From DATMGU01 sp035555315 (GTDB lineage: Bacteria; Pseudomonadota; Alphaproteobacteria; ATCC43930; CGMCC-115725), in NCBI GenBank assembly GCA_035555315.1, contig DATMGU010000038.1, positions 1 to 13,109 of the forward strand: 13,109 nucleotides of DNA, in the 5' to 3' direction. Position numbers and translations under genes: made by a program. Under the pieces are notes generated by a model. That model saw nothing but the letters and a program-made list of their open reading frames with translations. It was not told the DNA's origin and searched no databases. Below, one piece after another: positions 6,615-13,009 of the stretch (its first letter is position 1; each line of letters begins with the position of its first letter).

Positions 6615-7292
6615 TCAACCGAACAGATAACCGACGAGCAGCGACTTCGCCTGGTCGAGCACGGCCCGCCGCTGCTCGGCCGTCGGCTGTTCGAAGGCGA
6701 AGGCGAGTAGCCGGTCGCCCGTTTCGGTGGCGATCCGTAGGCGCAGGTCGATCTCCGGCGAGGGGGTGATGCCAAGCCCCTCGGTCATGAACCACTTGAC
6801 CAAAGCGGCACCTCCCGCGTTGGGTCCCGAATGTGCTTCATGGGTGGGACGGCTTACATAGCGCCCGCCGCCCGGCGCGCCATAGGCGACGGTCCGAAAA
6901 TCAGGATGCCGGTCGAGATAGGCGACGAAGGCATCGAGCACGGCGTTCAGAAACGAGGCTCCGTCCGTCGGCGGCGCTCCGATCAGCATTTCGACCAGCT
7001 CTTCCTGGAAGGTCTCGATATGCCGGACCGCGATCGCATCGACGATCGCCTGCTTATCGGGGAAAAAGCGATAGAGCGCACCGACCGACACGCTCGCCTC
7101 GGCCGCGATCAGCGCCGTCGTCATCTCCTCGATCGGAACGCCCCGACCAAGCAGCCTCGAAGCGCCGCCAAGGATGCGCTGAACCGTCTCCTGGCTACGC
7201 CCCTGGACAGGGCTGCGCCGGACGCGCGCTGGAGGTGCTCCGCCGGCTTCCGGTGATGTCGCGGTGTCGTTTTGGTCGGTCGAGACGGTCAT
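6615..7292 (-). CDS. TetR family transcriptional regulator
   Basis: 225 residues from the ATG at 7290-7292. A short polar N-terminus leads to the TetR DNA-binding domain (about 30-90): RSQETVQRILGGASRLLG, then the helix-turn-helix with EASVSVGALYRFFPDKQAIVDAI, including the family's typical G-x-LYRFFP-x-K stretch. The ligand-binding C-terminal domain (about 95-222) has no motif I can tie to a ligand. A TTG at 7326-7328 would add 12 residues, but it lies against the hpnH -35 element, so the ATG is preferred. The gene is divergent from hpnH, with 110 bp between start codons and an inverted repeat there, so it most likely controls hpnH and possibly itself. Repression is the usual mode for this family. 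A small hairpin (CGCCG-AAG-CGGCG, 7307-7319) lies in its own leader. Confidence 0.92.
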   Translation of the reverse strand: MTVSTDQNDTATSPEAGGAPPARVRRSPVQGRSQETVQRILGGASRLLGRGVPIEEMTTALIAAEASVSVGALYRFFPDKQAIVDAIAVRHIETFQEELVEMLIGAPPTDGASFLNAVLDAFVAYLDRHPDFRTVAYGAPGGGRYVSRPTHEAHSGPNAGGAALVKWFMTEGLGITPSPEIDLRLRIATETGDRLLAFAFEQPTAEQRRAVLDQAKSLLVGYLFG

Positions 7293-7328
7293 GGTGCTCG
7301 ATGTACCGCCGAAGCGGCGAGCGTGCAA

Positions 7329-7376
7329 TTGACACGACGGCGCGACGCCTTCATAAAAGCGAATAAGACGTCGTGT
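7329..7376 (+). promoter_or_regulatory. hpnH promoter with flanking inverted repeat (candidate TetR operator)
   Basis: A perfect -35 TTGACA (7329-7334) is followed after 17 bp by CATAAA (7352-7357), four of six matches to the -10 consensus. The expected transcript start is near 7364. ACACGACG (7332-7339) and CGTCGTGT (7369-7376) are exact reverse complements separated by 29 bp. The left arm overlaps the -35 and the right arm falls just after the start site. The spacing is wider than a single TetR-dimer operator, so the arms could be half-sites of two weaker operators or a hairpin unrelated to the regulator. Confidence 0.5.
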
Positions 7377-7389
7377 TCTATTTCTTCCG

Positions 7390-7397
7390 GGAGGAGG
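7390..7397 (+). promoter_or_regulatory. Strong ribosome binding site deciding the hpnH start
   Basis: GGAGGAGG lies five bases before the ATG at 7403. It is the strongest Shine-Dalgarno in the window and rules out the in-frame GTG at 7373, which falls inside the promoter inverted repeat. Confidence 0.75.
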
Positions 7398-7402
7398 TTT
7401 CC

Positions 7403-8506
7403 ATGTCGGTCCCGCTCAAGCAAGTGATGCGCATCGGTGCCTATGTCCTCAAGCAGCATCTCGCCGGCAAGCGTCGCTATCCCCTTGTGCTGATGCTCGA
7501 GCCGCTGTTTCGGTGCAATCTGGCCTGCGCCGGTTGCGGGAAGATCGATTACCCGGACGAAATTCTGAATCGGCGTCTCTCCGTCGAGGAGTGCCTGCAA
7601 GCGGTCGACGAATGCGGGGTGCCGGTTGTCGCCATCGCGGGCGGCGAGCCCTTGCTTCACAAGGAATTGCCGGAGATCGTCAACGCGATCATTGCGCGCA
7701 AGAAGTTCGTCTATCTCTGCACCAATGCGCTTCTGCTCGAGAAGAAGATGGCGCTGTACACGCCCAGCCCCTATTTCGCTTGGGACGTCCATCTGGACGG
7801 CGACCAGGCGATGCACGACCATTCGGTTTGCCAGGACGGCGTCTATGACCGGGCGGTCGCAGCCATACGCCGCGCCAAGGAGGCCGGCTTTCGGGTCTGC
7901 ATCAACACGACCCTCTTCGATGGTGCCGTTCCCGAGCGGGTCGCGGCGTTCTTCGACGACGTCAGGGCGATGAAGGTGGACGGCATCATGGTGTCGCCGG
8001 GCTATGCCTATGAACGCGCGCCCGACCAGCAGCATTTCCTCAACCGATCGAAGACGAAGACGCTGTTTCGCGACATCTTCCGACTTGGCAAGACAAGGGG
8101 CTGGCAGTTCAACCAATCGTCCCTGTTCCTGGACTTCCTCGCCGGCAACCAATCCTACCTATGCACGCCGTGGGGCAAGCCGACGCGCAACGTCTTCGGG
8201 TGGCAGCGGCCTTGCTATCTGCTCGGAGAGGGCTATGCCGCGACCTATCGGGAGCTGATGGAAACGACGGATTGGGACAAATACGGCACCGGCAATTATG
8301 AAAAATGCGCCAATTGCATGGTCCATAGCGGGTATGAGGCGACCGCCGTCATCGATGCCGTGCGCCATCCCTTGAAGACGGCCTTTACCGCTTTGCGCGG
8401 CCCCCGGACGGAGGGTCCGATGGCGCCCGACATCCCACTCGAAAACCAGCGCCCGGCGGAATACGTCTTCACCAAGAATGTCGCGAAGGCGATCGAAACC
8501 GTGTAA
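7403..8506 (+). CDS. hpnH: Adenosyl-hopene transferase HpnH (radical SAM)
   Basis: Uses a radical-SAM 4Fe-4S cluster to add the 5'-deoxyadenosyl radical to diploptene, giving adenosylhopane, the first step toward extended C35 hopanoids. At 367 residues it is full length. The cluster motif CNLACAGC gives Cys38, Cys42 and Cys45 in the CX3CX2C spacing. AGGEPLLHKE, YLCTNALLLEKK and HLDGDQAMHD follow. The family-specific blocks VSPGYAYERAPDQQHFLNR, SLFLDFLAGNQSY, GWQRPCYLLGEGYA and YGTGNYEKCANCMVHSGYE run to the C-terminus, matching HpnH throughout. Extra Cys residues in the last block are conserved in the family. No other hopanoid gene (shc, hpnG and so on) is in the window. It sits alone, divergent from a TetR gene. 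Its GC is lower than its neighbours: one 60-base line (7681-7740) has 32 G/C, against 40 in lines from gshB and the ABC gene. It converges on hlyD with a 20-bp gap. Confidence 0.95.
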   Translation: MSVPLKQVMRIGAYVLKQHLAGKRRYPLVLMLEPLFRCNLACAGCGKIDYPDEILNRRLSVEECLQAVDECGVPVVAIAGGEPLLHKELPEIVNAIIARKKFVYLCTNALLLEKKMALYTPSPYFAWDVHLDGDQAMHDHSVCQDGVYDRAVAAIRRAKEAGFRVCINTTLFDGAVPERVAAFFDDVRAMKVDGIMVSPGYAYERAPDQQHFLNRSKTKTLFRDIFRLGKTRGWQFNQSSLFLDFLAGNQSYLCTPWGKPTRNVFGWQRPCYLLGEGYAATYRELMETTDWDKYGTGNYEKCANCMVHSGYEATAVIDAVRHPLKTAFTALRGPRTEGPMAPDIPLENQRPAEYVFTKNVAKAIETV

Positions 8507-8526
8507 CCGGCCCTCAAGCCCGCCGA

Positions 8527-9813
8527 TCAGTCGCCGGCCGTGGCACCGGCGCCGGGCAGGCTGCTGATTTGCGGTATGGGCGGCTGGTCGCGGGTGGCGG
8601 CCTCGATACCGGGGCGCAGCAGGCCGCTCAGGATCGTCGATCGGTCGGTCAGCACCTCGACCGTCGCCGTCATGCCGGGCGTGACCAGCGGCGCCGCCGT
8701 CAGCCGCGCCCGGACCGGAACGCCGCTCCCGTCCTCGGGGCCGACCTGCTCCACCGTTGCCGGCAGGATGCCGGCCGCCGCGGCTTGGGGCGAGGTGATC
8801 CGCACCCGCGCCGCCTGTCCGGGCTTGATGCCGGCCGCTTCGTCCGGCGCCATCCGCGTCTCGATCACCAGCTCGTCGGGCGGCGGCACGATCTCCATGA
8901 GCGGCGCCCCCGCGGCGACGGCCGATGGCGGCACCGACCCAACCCCCGATCCGACTCCCGAGCCACCGGGCCACAACCGCCGGACCACGCCACGGATCGG
9001 CGCGCGGATCTCCAATGGTGGGGTACGGTCGCGCTCGGCGGCGATCAGCGCTTCCACATCGGCGAGTTCGACCCGGCGGCGGTCGAGCTCCACCAACGCG
9101 CGCTGGCGGCTGGCCCGCCGGATTTCGACAATGCGGGCCGCCGCCGCGGCCATCGCACCCTCGACGGCGGCGGAGCGGGCGGCGACTTCATCGACCGCCA
9201 TGCCGACATCGCTGGTCGCTCGCGCCAGATCCAACGGGCGGAGCGGGCGATCGCCCGCCAGACTCTGATTGAGCAAAGCGAGACGCTTTTCCACCGCATG
9301 GCCCTGATCGCGGATGCCGGTTAGGGCGAGACGCTGGCGTGTCAGATCGCCTTGCAAATCGGCGATGAGACGCTGCTGCGCGTCGGTCTGAGCGGCCAGC
9401 CGGGCGGTTTCCCGCTCGACCAGGGTCGGCCGCTCGGCGGCGAGATCGACCGGAAATATCGGCGCGTCGCCCGAGACGCTCGCCTGCAGCCGGACGATCG
9501 TCGCCACGAGCTGGAACCGCCGTTCGAGCCGTCCGGGATCGACACTGGGCAGCGTGCCGGAGCGCAGCCGGACCAGGAGATCGCCGGGATTGACGATGGT
9601 GCCTTCGCGTACCAAGGTCGCCGTGGCGCGTCCCGCCTCCGGGCTTACGACACGCTGGGTCGCGACCGGCGGCAGCACGGCACCCGCCGCCGTTGGTGGC
9701 GGCAGGGCCGGCGCCACGGCCATCCAGCCGATGCCTAGGACCAAGACCCCGGCGACGCCGTAGAGCAAACCGGAGAACAGACGGGGCGGCCGGGTCGCCT
9801 CGCCCCCGGTCAT
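8527..9813 (-). CDS. HlyD family periplasmic adaptor of a type I secretion system
   Basis: 428 residues. A short cytoplasmic N-terminus is followed by one membrane segment (about 12-34). The first half of a biotinyl-lipoyl-like domain (VVSPEAGRATATLVREGTIVNPGDLL, about 55-80) leads to a long helical hairpin (about 95-265, many Arg/Ala/Leu heptads). The second lipoyl half follows (PPLEIRAPIRGVVRRLW), and then the beta-barrel region ending in LVTPGMTATVEVLTD. These proteins bridge the inner-membrane ABC exporter and an outer-membrane TolC-type channel. A Gly/Ser/Val insertion (GSGVGSGVGS) interrupts the loop after the second lipoyl half. The C-terminal tail ends in a Pro/Gly-rich stretch. The gene starts 27 bp after the ABC gene's stop on the same strand, so the two form one operon. 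No TolC gene and no obvious secreted substrate are in the window. Confidence 0.92.
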   Translation of the reverse strand: MTGGEATRPPRLFSGLLYGVAGVLVLGIGWMAVAPALPPPTAAGAVLPPVATQRVVSPEAGRATATLVREGTIVNPGDLLVRLRSGTLPSVDPGRLERRFQLVATIVRLQASVSGDAPIFPVDLAAERPTLVERETARLAAQTDAQQRLIADLQGDLTRQRLALTGIRDQGHAVEKRLALLNQSLAGDRPLRPLDLARATSDVGMAVDEVAARSAAVEGAMAAAAARIVEIRRASRQRALVELDRRRVELADVEALIAAERDRTPPLEIRAPIRGVVRRLWPGGSGVGSGVGSVPPSAVAAGAPLMEIVPPPDELVIETRMAPDEAAGIKPGQAARVRITSPQAAAAGILPATVEQVGPEDGSGVPVRARLTAAPLVTPGMTATVEVLTDRSTILSGLLRPGIEAATRDQPPIPQISSLPGAGATAGD

Positions 9814-9840
9814 CAGCCGCCTACCATCGGTTGACTGCCA

Positions 9841-11688
9841 TCAGTTCGCTGCCATCGCCAGCGGCCAACCGACCCGGCTGCGCGGCCCATCGGCGACGAT
9901 CCGGCCGGCTTCGAGCACGATCACCCGGTCGACCAGAGGCAGCAGCGCCGGGCGGCTGCCCAAAAGAATCAGCGAGCGGTCGCCGAGCATCGCCGCCAGC
10001 CGCCGGCGCAAGCGGTATTGCGCCACCTCGTCGAGCGCGCCGGCCGGATCGTCGAGCACCAGCACCGCGCTGGGACGCAGCAGCGCGCGGGCCAGCACGA
10101 CGGCGCGACGCTGGCTGTCGGACAGCCGCTCGCCGCGCTCGCCCACCATGCGGTCATAACCCTGGCGATGATCGCCGAGGAAATCATCGAGGCCGGCGAG
10201 CCGCGCCGCCCGGCTCAGCCGGCCGGCATCGGCGGTCGGATCGGCGAACAGGATGTTGTCGCGGACGGTGCCCTGGAACAGGAACCCGTCCTGCGGCGCA
10301 TAGGCGACGGCGCGGCTGAGATCATCGGGATCGAGCCGCGCCCGATCCACTCCGTCGACCAGGACACGGCCGGATTGGGGCTGCTGCGACCCGACCAGCA
10401 ACCGGGCCAGCGTGGTCTTGCCGCTGCCGGCCGGGCCGAGGATCGCGACCCGCTCGCCGGGCTCGATCGTCAACGAGATGTCGCGCAGTACCAGCTCCGT
10501 CTCGCCGGGATAGGCGACCGACACGCCCTCCAGGATGATCCCACCGGCGATCTCGGCACGGCGGAAGCCTGCCGGGTTCGGCCGCGGCTGCTCGGTAAGG
10601 CACTGGGTCGGTAGTTCCGGGGGCTGCTGCAGGATGCTGTCCAGTCTGCGCAGCGCCGCGCGGGCCTGTTGGACCCGGCCGAGCGTCGCCGCCGCCGCGT
10701 GGAGCGGGGCCATGATCCGGCGGGTCAGGATGACGACCGCGACCAGCGCGCCGATCGTCAGCCGGCCGTCGGCAACCCGATAGGCGCCCAGCACCAGCAC
10801 GCCGATGGCGGCGAGATCGCCCGCCAGACCGGCCCCGTTGGTGGCGAGCGCCACGACGCTGCGCAGCATCGCCGCCGAGCGGGCATTGCGCGTCGCCAGC
10901 GCCTCCCACTGGCGCCGCACCGCCGCCTCGGCCCCGAAGCCGCGAATCGTCTCCAGCCCGGCGATCGCCTCGGTGAGCAGGCCCTGGCTCAGCATCGCCG
11001 TGCGATGACGGCGCTCGATCAGCCGGCGGATCGGCTTGCGCGCCAGCAGGCCGAGCACCAGGCCGAGCGGCAGCAGTATCGCCGGCGCCGCGACGACCGG
11101 CCCGGCGACCAGGCCGATCACTACCAGGAAGACGACGGCGAAGGGTAGGTCGACCAGCGTGCCCAGGGTGGCCGAGGCGGCGAGATCGCGCACCGTATCG
11201 AGCTCGCGCAGCTCCGCCGCCAGCACGGCGCTCGACGCGGGATGCCGGCCGCGCCGCATGCCCAGGACCCGCTCGACCAGCCGCCGGGCGATGCTGAGAT
11301 CCAGCCGCTGGCACGCATGATCGATGAACCAGCCGCGCAGGCAGCGGTTGAAGAAATCCAGCAGCACGGCGAGCACGGCGCCGATCGCCAGCAGCCGCAG
11401 CGACGGGCCGAACGCCTTGGTCCCAACGCTGGGCAGGATCCGGTCATAGACGTTCATCGCCAGCAGAGGGATCGCCAGAGCCAGCACATTGGTGATCAGC
11501 GTGGCGAGGCCGACCCGCGCATAGATCGGCCAGAGCCGGCGGACCGTACCCCGGAACCAGGACGCGGGGGGCTGAGGAGCCGGTCGCGCGATGGGAGGCG
11601 CCACGGGGGCAGGAGCGGGGGCTTGGTCGGCCGGCGGCTGCGCCGCGGAGCGACGCAATGGGCGGAAGGAGGCGAGACCGTCAGGCAT
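9841..11688 (-). CDS. Type I secretion ABC transporter (permease-ATPase fusion) with degenerate nucleotide-binding motifs
   Basis: 615 residues. A Pro/Ala-rich N-terminus (about 1-45) takes the place of any C39 peptidase domain. A six-helix exporter domain follows (about 52-345), with LITNVLALAIPLLAMNVYDRILP (start at 65) typical of LapB/HlyB-like secretion permeases. The nucleotide-binding domain (about 383-605) has an intact Walker A GPAGSGKT (418-425) and Q-loop (YAPQDGFLFQGTVRDNI, Gln466). Other catalytic motifs are altered. The signature is LSDSQ (522-526) where LSGGQ is usual. Walker B reads VLVLDDP, with Asp547 where the catalytic Glu belongs. The H-loop position is Ser578 (LLGSRP) where THRP is usual. 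It is followed at 27 bp by hlyD. It is probably a secretion exporter, either a weak ATPase or one half of a heterodimer. The start is the ATG at 11686-11688; the first 50 residues are poorly conserved. Confidence 0.9.
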   Translation of the reverse strand: MPDGLASFRPLRRSAAQPPADQAPAPAPVAPPIARPAPQPPASWFRGTVRRLWPIYARVGLATLITNVLALAIPLLAMNVYDRILPSVGTKAFGPSLRLLAIGAVLAVLLDFFNRCLRGWFIDHACQRLDLSIARRLVERVLGMRRGRHPASSAVLAAELRELDTVRDLAASATLGTLVDLPFAVVFLVVIGLVAGPVVAAPAILLPLGLVLGLLARKPIRRLIERRHRTAMLSQGLLTEAIAGLETIRGFGAEAAVRRQWEALATRNARSAAMLRSVVALATNGAGLAGDLAAIGVLVLGAYRVADGRLTIGALVAVVILTRRIMAPLHAAAATLGRVQQARAALRRLDSILQQPPELPTQCLTEQPRPNPAGFRRAEIAGGIILEGVSVAYPGETELVLRDISLTIEPGERVAILGPAGSGKTTLARLLVGSQQPQSGRVLVDGVDRARLDPDDLSRAVAYAPQDGFLFQGTVRDNILFADPTADAGRLSRAARLAGLDDFLGDHRQGYDRMVGERGERLSDSQRRAVVLARALLRPSAVLVLDDPAGALDEVAQYRLRRRLAAMLGDRSLILLGSRPALLPLVDRVIVLEAGRIVADGPRSRVGWPLAMAAN

Positions 11689-11904
11689 CGGTGAACCCGC
11701 GCCGAAGGGTCGCCGAGAGGACCAAGGGGGCGCTCCCCGAAGATCGGGCCGGCAAGGCGCAAAATGCTACATCTAGGAGGATCATGCGCGGCTGAACACC
11801 ATCTATAGGTGCATCAAGGTACAAAACCGCGTCCTCGCACGCAATCGATTTCTGCATCGGAGACATGCGCGTGAGGGTGAAATCGCCTACCGGGGCGAGC
11901 ACAG
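11689..11904. other. Intergenic stretch upstream of the ABC gene, no confident element
   Basis: About 216 bp separate the ABC start from the isomerase remnant. The part from 11760 to 11870 is AT-rich relative to its flanks and probably contains the promoter of the abc-hlyD operon, but I found no hexamer pair with acceptable spacing. A minus-strand open frame from ATG 11866 (or GTG 11902) to 11681 encodes 61-73 residues and overlaps the ABC start by 8 bp. It has no recognisable motif and only a weak case for being a gene. A small hairpin CACC-ATCTATA-GGTG lies near 11800-11814. Confidence 0.4.
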
Positions 11905-12084
11905 TCAGGGCGGTTCCTCACCCGTGCAGTCCGGCAACAACTCCGGCGCCGCGGCTTGGAAGGCAGGGTGATCGCGGCACGCGTCATCGATCTCCCGGAG
12001 CGTGGGGTAGGCCGTCAAATCGCAGCCGAACCGTCGGCAATTATAGAGTTGCGGCACCAGATGGAGATCGGCGAGCGTCGGCAG
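11905..12084 (-). pseudogene. maiA: C-terminal remnant of maleylacetoacetate isomerase (zeta-class GST)
   Basis: On the minus strand the last 59 codons before the TGA at 11905-11907 read as the C-terminus of a zeta-class glutathione S-transferase. They include LPTLADLHLVPQLYNCRRFG, DLTAYPTLREIDDACR and HPAFQAAAPELLPD. This matches the family's conserved TLADxxLVPQxxNARRF and AFxxAxPExQPD end. Intact proteins are about 210-220 residues, so the glutathione-binding thioredoxin fold and most of the helical domain are missing. Just upstream (about 12085-12120) the same frame reads TWRVSWIDRRG, which may be a scrap of the HWIxxG helix joined by an internal deletion; this is tentative. The frame continues open antisense through the cytochrome gene, but that is a GC-rich shadow. 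In intact genomes the enzyme acts in tyrosine/homogentisate breakdown. This remnant can hardly be active. Confidence 0.75.
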
Positions 12085-12252
12085 CGGCCCCCGCCGATCG
12101 ATCCACGATACTCGCCACGTCACCAGCCGGCCCATCACCACACCACGAGGGTTCCTGGTCTCGCCGCTGCGCCGCGCGCCACCCTGTGGACAACCTATCG
12201 AATCGCGATTATCATTTCCCCGTCCCACAATCTGAAATTGAGTCGGAGAAAC

Positions 12253-12789
12253 ATGTCCCGTCGCCTCACGCTCCTTATCGCCCCGGCCATTATCGCCCTG
12301 ACCGCCATCGCGCTTCTGACGGCGGCCTCGCGAAGGGTCGAGGCGGCCGATCAGCGGGTGGAACGGGGACGGTATCTCGTCACGATCGGCGGCTGCGTGG
12401 ATTGCCACACCCCGGGATACTTCCTGGGCAAGCCGGATATGGCGCGCTTCCTCGGCGGGTCGGAGGTCGGCTTCGAGATCCCCGGTCTCGGCGTCTTCTA
12501 TGGGCCGAATCTGACGCCGGATAAGGAAACCGGGCTGGGCAACTGGACGACCGCGCAGATCGGGACGGCCCTGCAAAAGGGCGTGCGGCCCGATGGCAGG
12601 GAGCTCTCGCCGAACATGCCCTGGCGCGCGCTGGCCCATCTGACGGAGCCGGATGTGCTGGCGATCGTCGCCTTTCTCCGGTCCCTGCCACCGGTCAAGA
12701 ACCAGGTTCCCGGACCTTTCGGACCGGGCGAAACGCCGACTTCCTTCGTGATGAAGATCGTTCCACCCGAGAACGCGGCGGCCAAATAA
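12253..12789 (+). CDS. Monohaem c-type cytochrome, periplasmic
   Basis: 178 residues. A Sec signal peptide (Arg-rich start, hydrophobic 6-25, probable cleavage near VEAAD at 29-33) leads to one class-I cytochrome c domain. The haem motif CVDCH has Cys48, Cys51 and His52. The sixth ligand is most likely Met122 in LSPNMPWRAL. GPNLTPDKETGLGNWT (84-99) and the closing LAIVAFLRSLPPVKN (136-150) are typical of the small cytochromes that accept electrons from periplasmic dehydrogenases, related to the haem domains of alcohol dehydrogenase cytochrome subunits. Its redox partner is not in the window, so the pathway is unknown. Maturation needs the Ccm or related system elsewhere. The ATG at 12253 is preceded by GGAGA at 12245-12249. 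The 12085-12252 gap upstream has no clear promoter hexamers. It is transcribed away from the isomerase remnant. Confidence 0.9.
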   Translation: MSRRLTLLIAPAIIALTAIALLTAASRRVEAADQRVERGRYLVTIGGCVDCHTPGYFLGKPDMARFLGGSEVGFEIPGLGVFYGPNLTPDKETGLGNWTTAQIGTALQKGVRPDGRELSPNMPWRALAHLTEPDVLAIVAFLRSLPPVKNQVPGPFGPGETPTSFVMKIVPPENAAAK

Positions 12790-13009
12790 CGCCGACCGGG
12801 TTTCGGGGGAGAGGTCGCCCATACGCGGCTATGCTCCCCGGTTAGCGTGGATAAGGGTCGCATGGCGATACTGAGGCCGCCATTCCACGGTCGGGAGGCG
12901 GGGACGATTTCACTCCCGTCATCGGGTGCGACACCGCATCGACGGTCCCTCTCTATCCACAGTCCCAGCCCTCCCCTACACTCCCGCATAGGTTTAGTGG
13001 GGGTGGTGG
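12790..13009. other. Intergenic stretch before comM, with two DnaA-box-like 9-mers
   Basis: 220 bp without a credible gene. CGTGGATAA (12846-12854, minus-strand TTATCCACG) and CTATCCACA (12953-12961) each differ from the DnaA box TTATCCACA at one base. A short hairpin CCCG-TCAT-CGGG lies near 12914-12925. A purine-rich GGGGGTGGTGG (about 12998-13008) directly before the comM ATG can serve as its ribosome site. I see no convincing terminator for the cytochrome gene. Confidence 0.35.

Noticed and set aside
7373..7402. Longer hpnH start at the GTG 7373
   Set aside because: It would place the start inside the promoter inverted repeat. The ATG at 7403 has GGAGGAGG at ideal spacing and matches the usual HpnH N-terminus.
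8930..8975. Gly/Ser/Val-repeat insertion in the HlyD lipoyl region as a mobile or regulatory repeat
   Set aside because: It is a short in-frame low-complexity loop within one gene, easily explained by replication slippage.
9841..11688. C39 peptidase domain at the ABC N-terminus
   Set aside because: Only about 45 Pro/Ala-rich residues precede the first membrane helix and no Cys/His peptidase motif is present.
11681..11866. Possible 61-residue leader ORF overlapping the ABC start by 8 bp
   Set aside because: It has no motif, no good ribosome site and no recognisable relatives. The overlap is suggestive but not enough to call a gene.
12085..12822. Long minus-strand frame continuing from the isomerase remnant across the cytochrome gene
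   Set aside because: Only the last 59 or so codons resemble a GST. The rest is antisense to a gene with CVDCH, a signal peptide and a ribosome site, so it is not an intact 305-residue protein.
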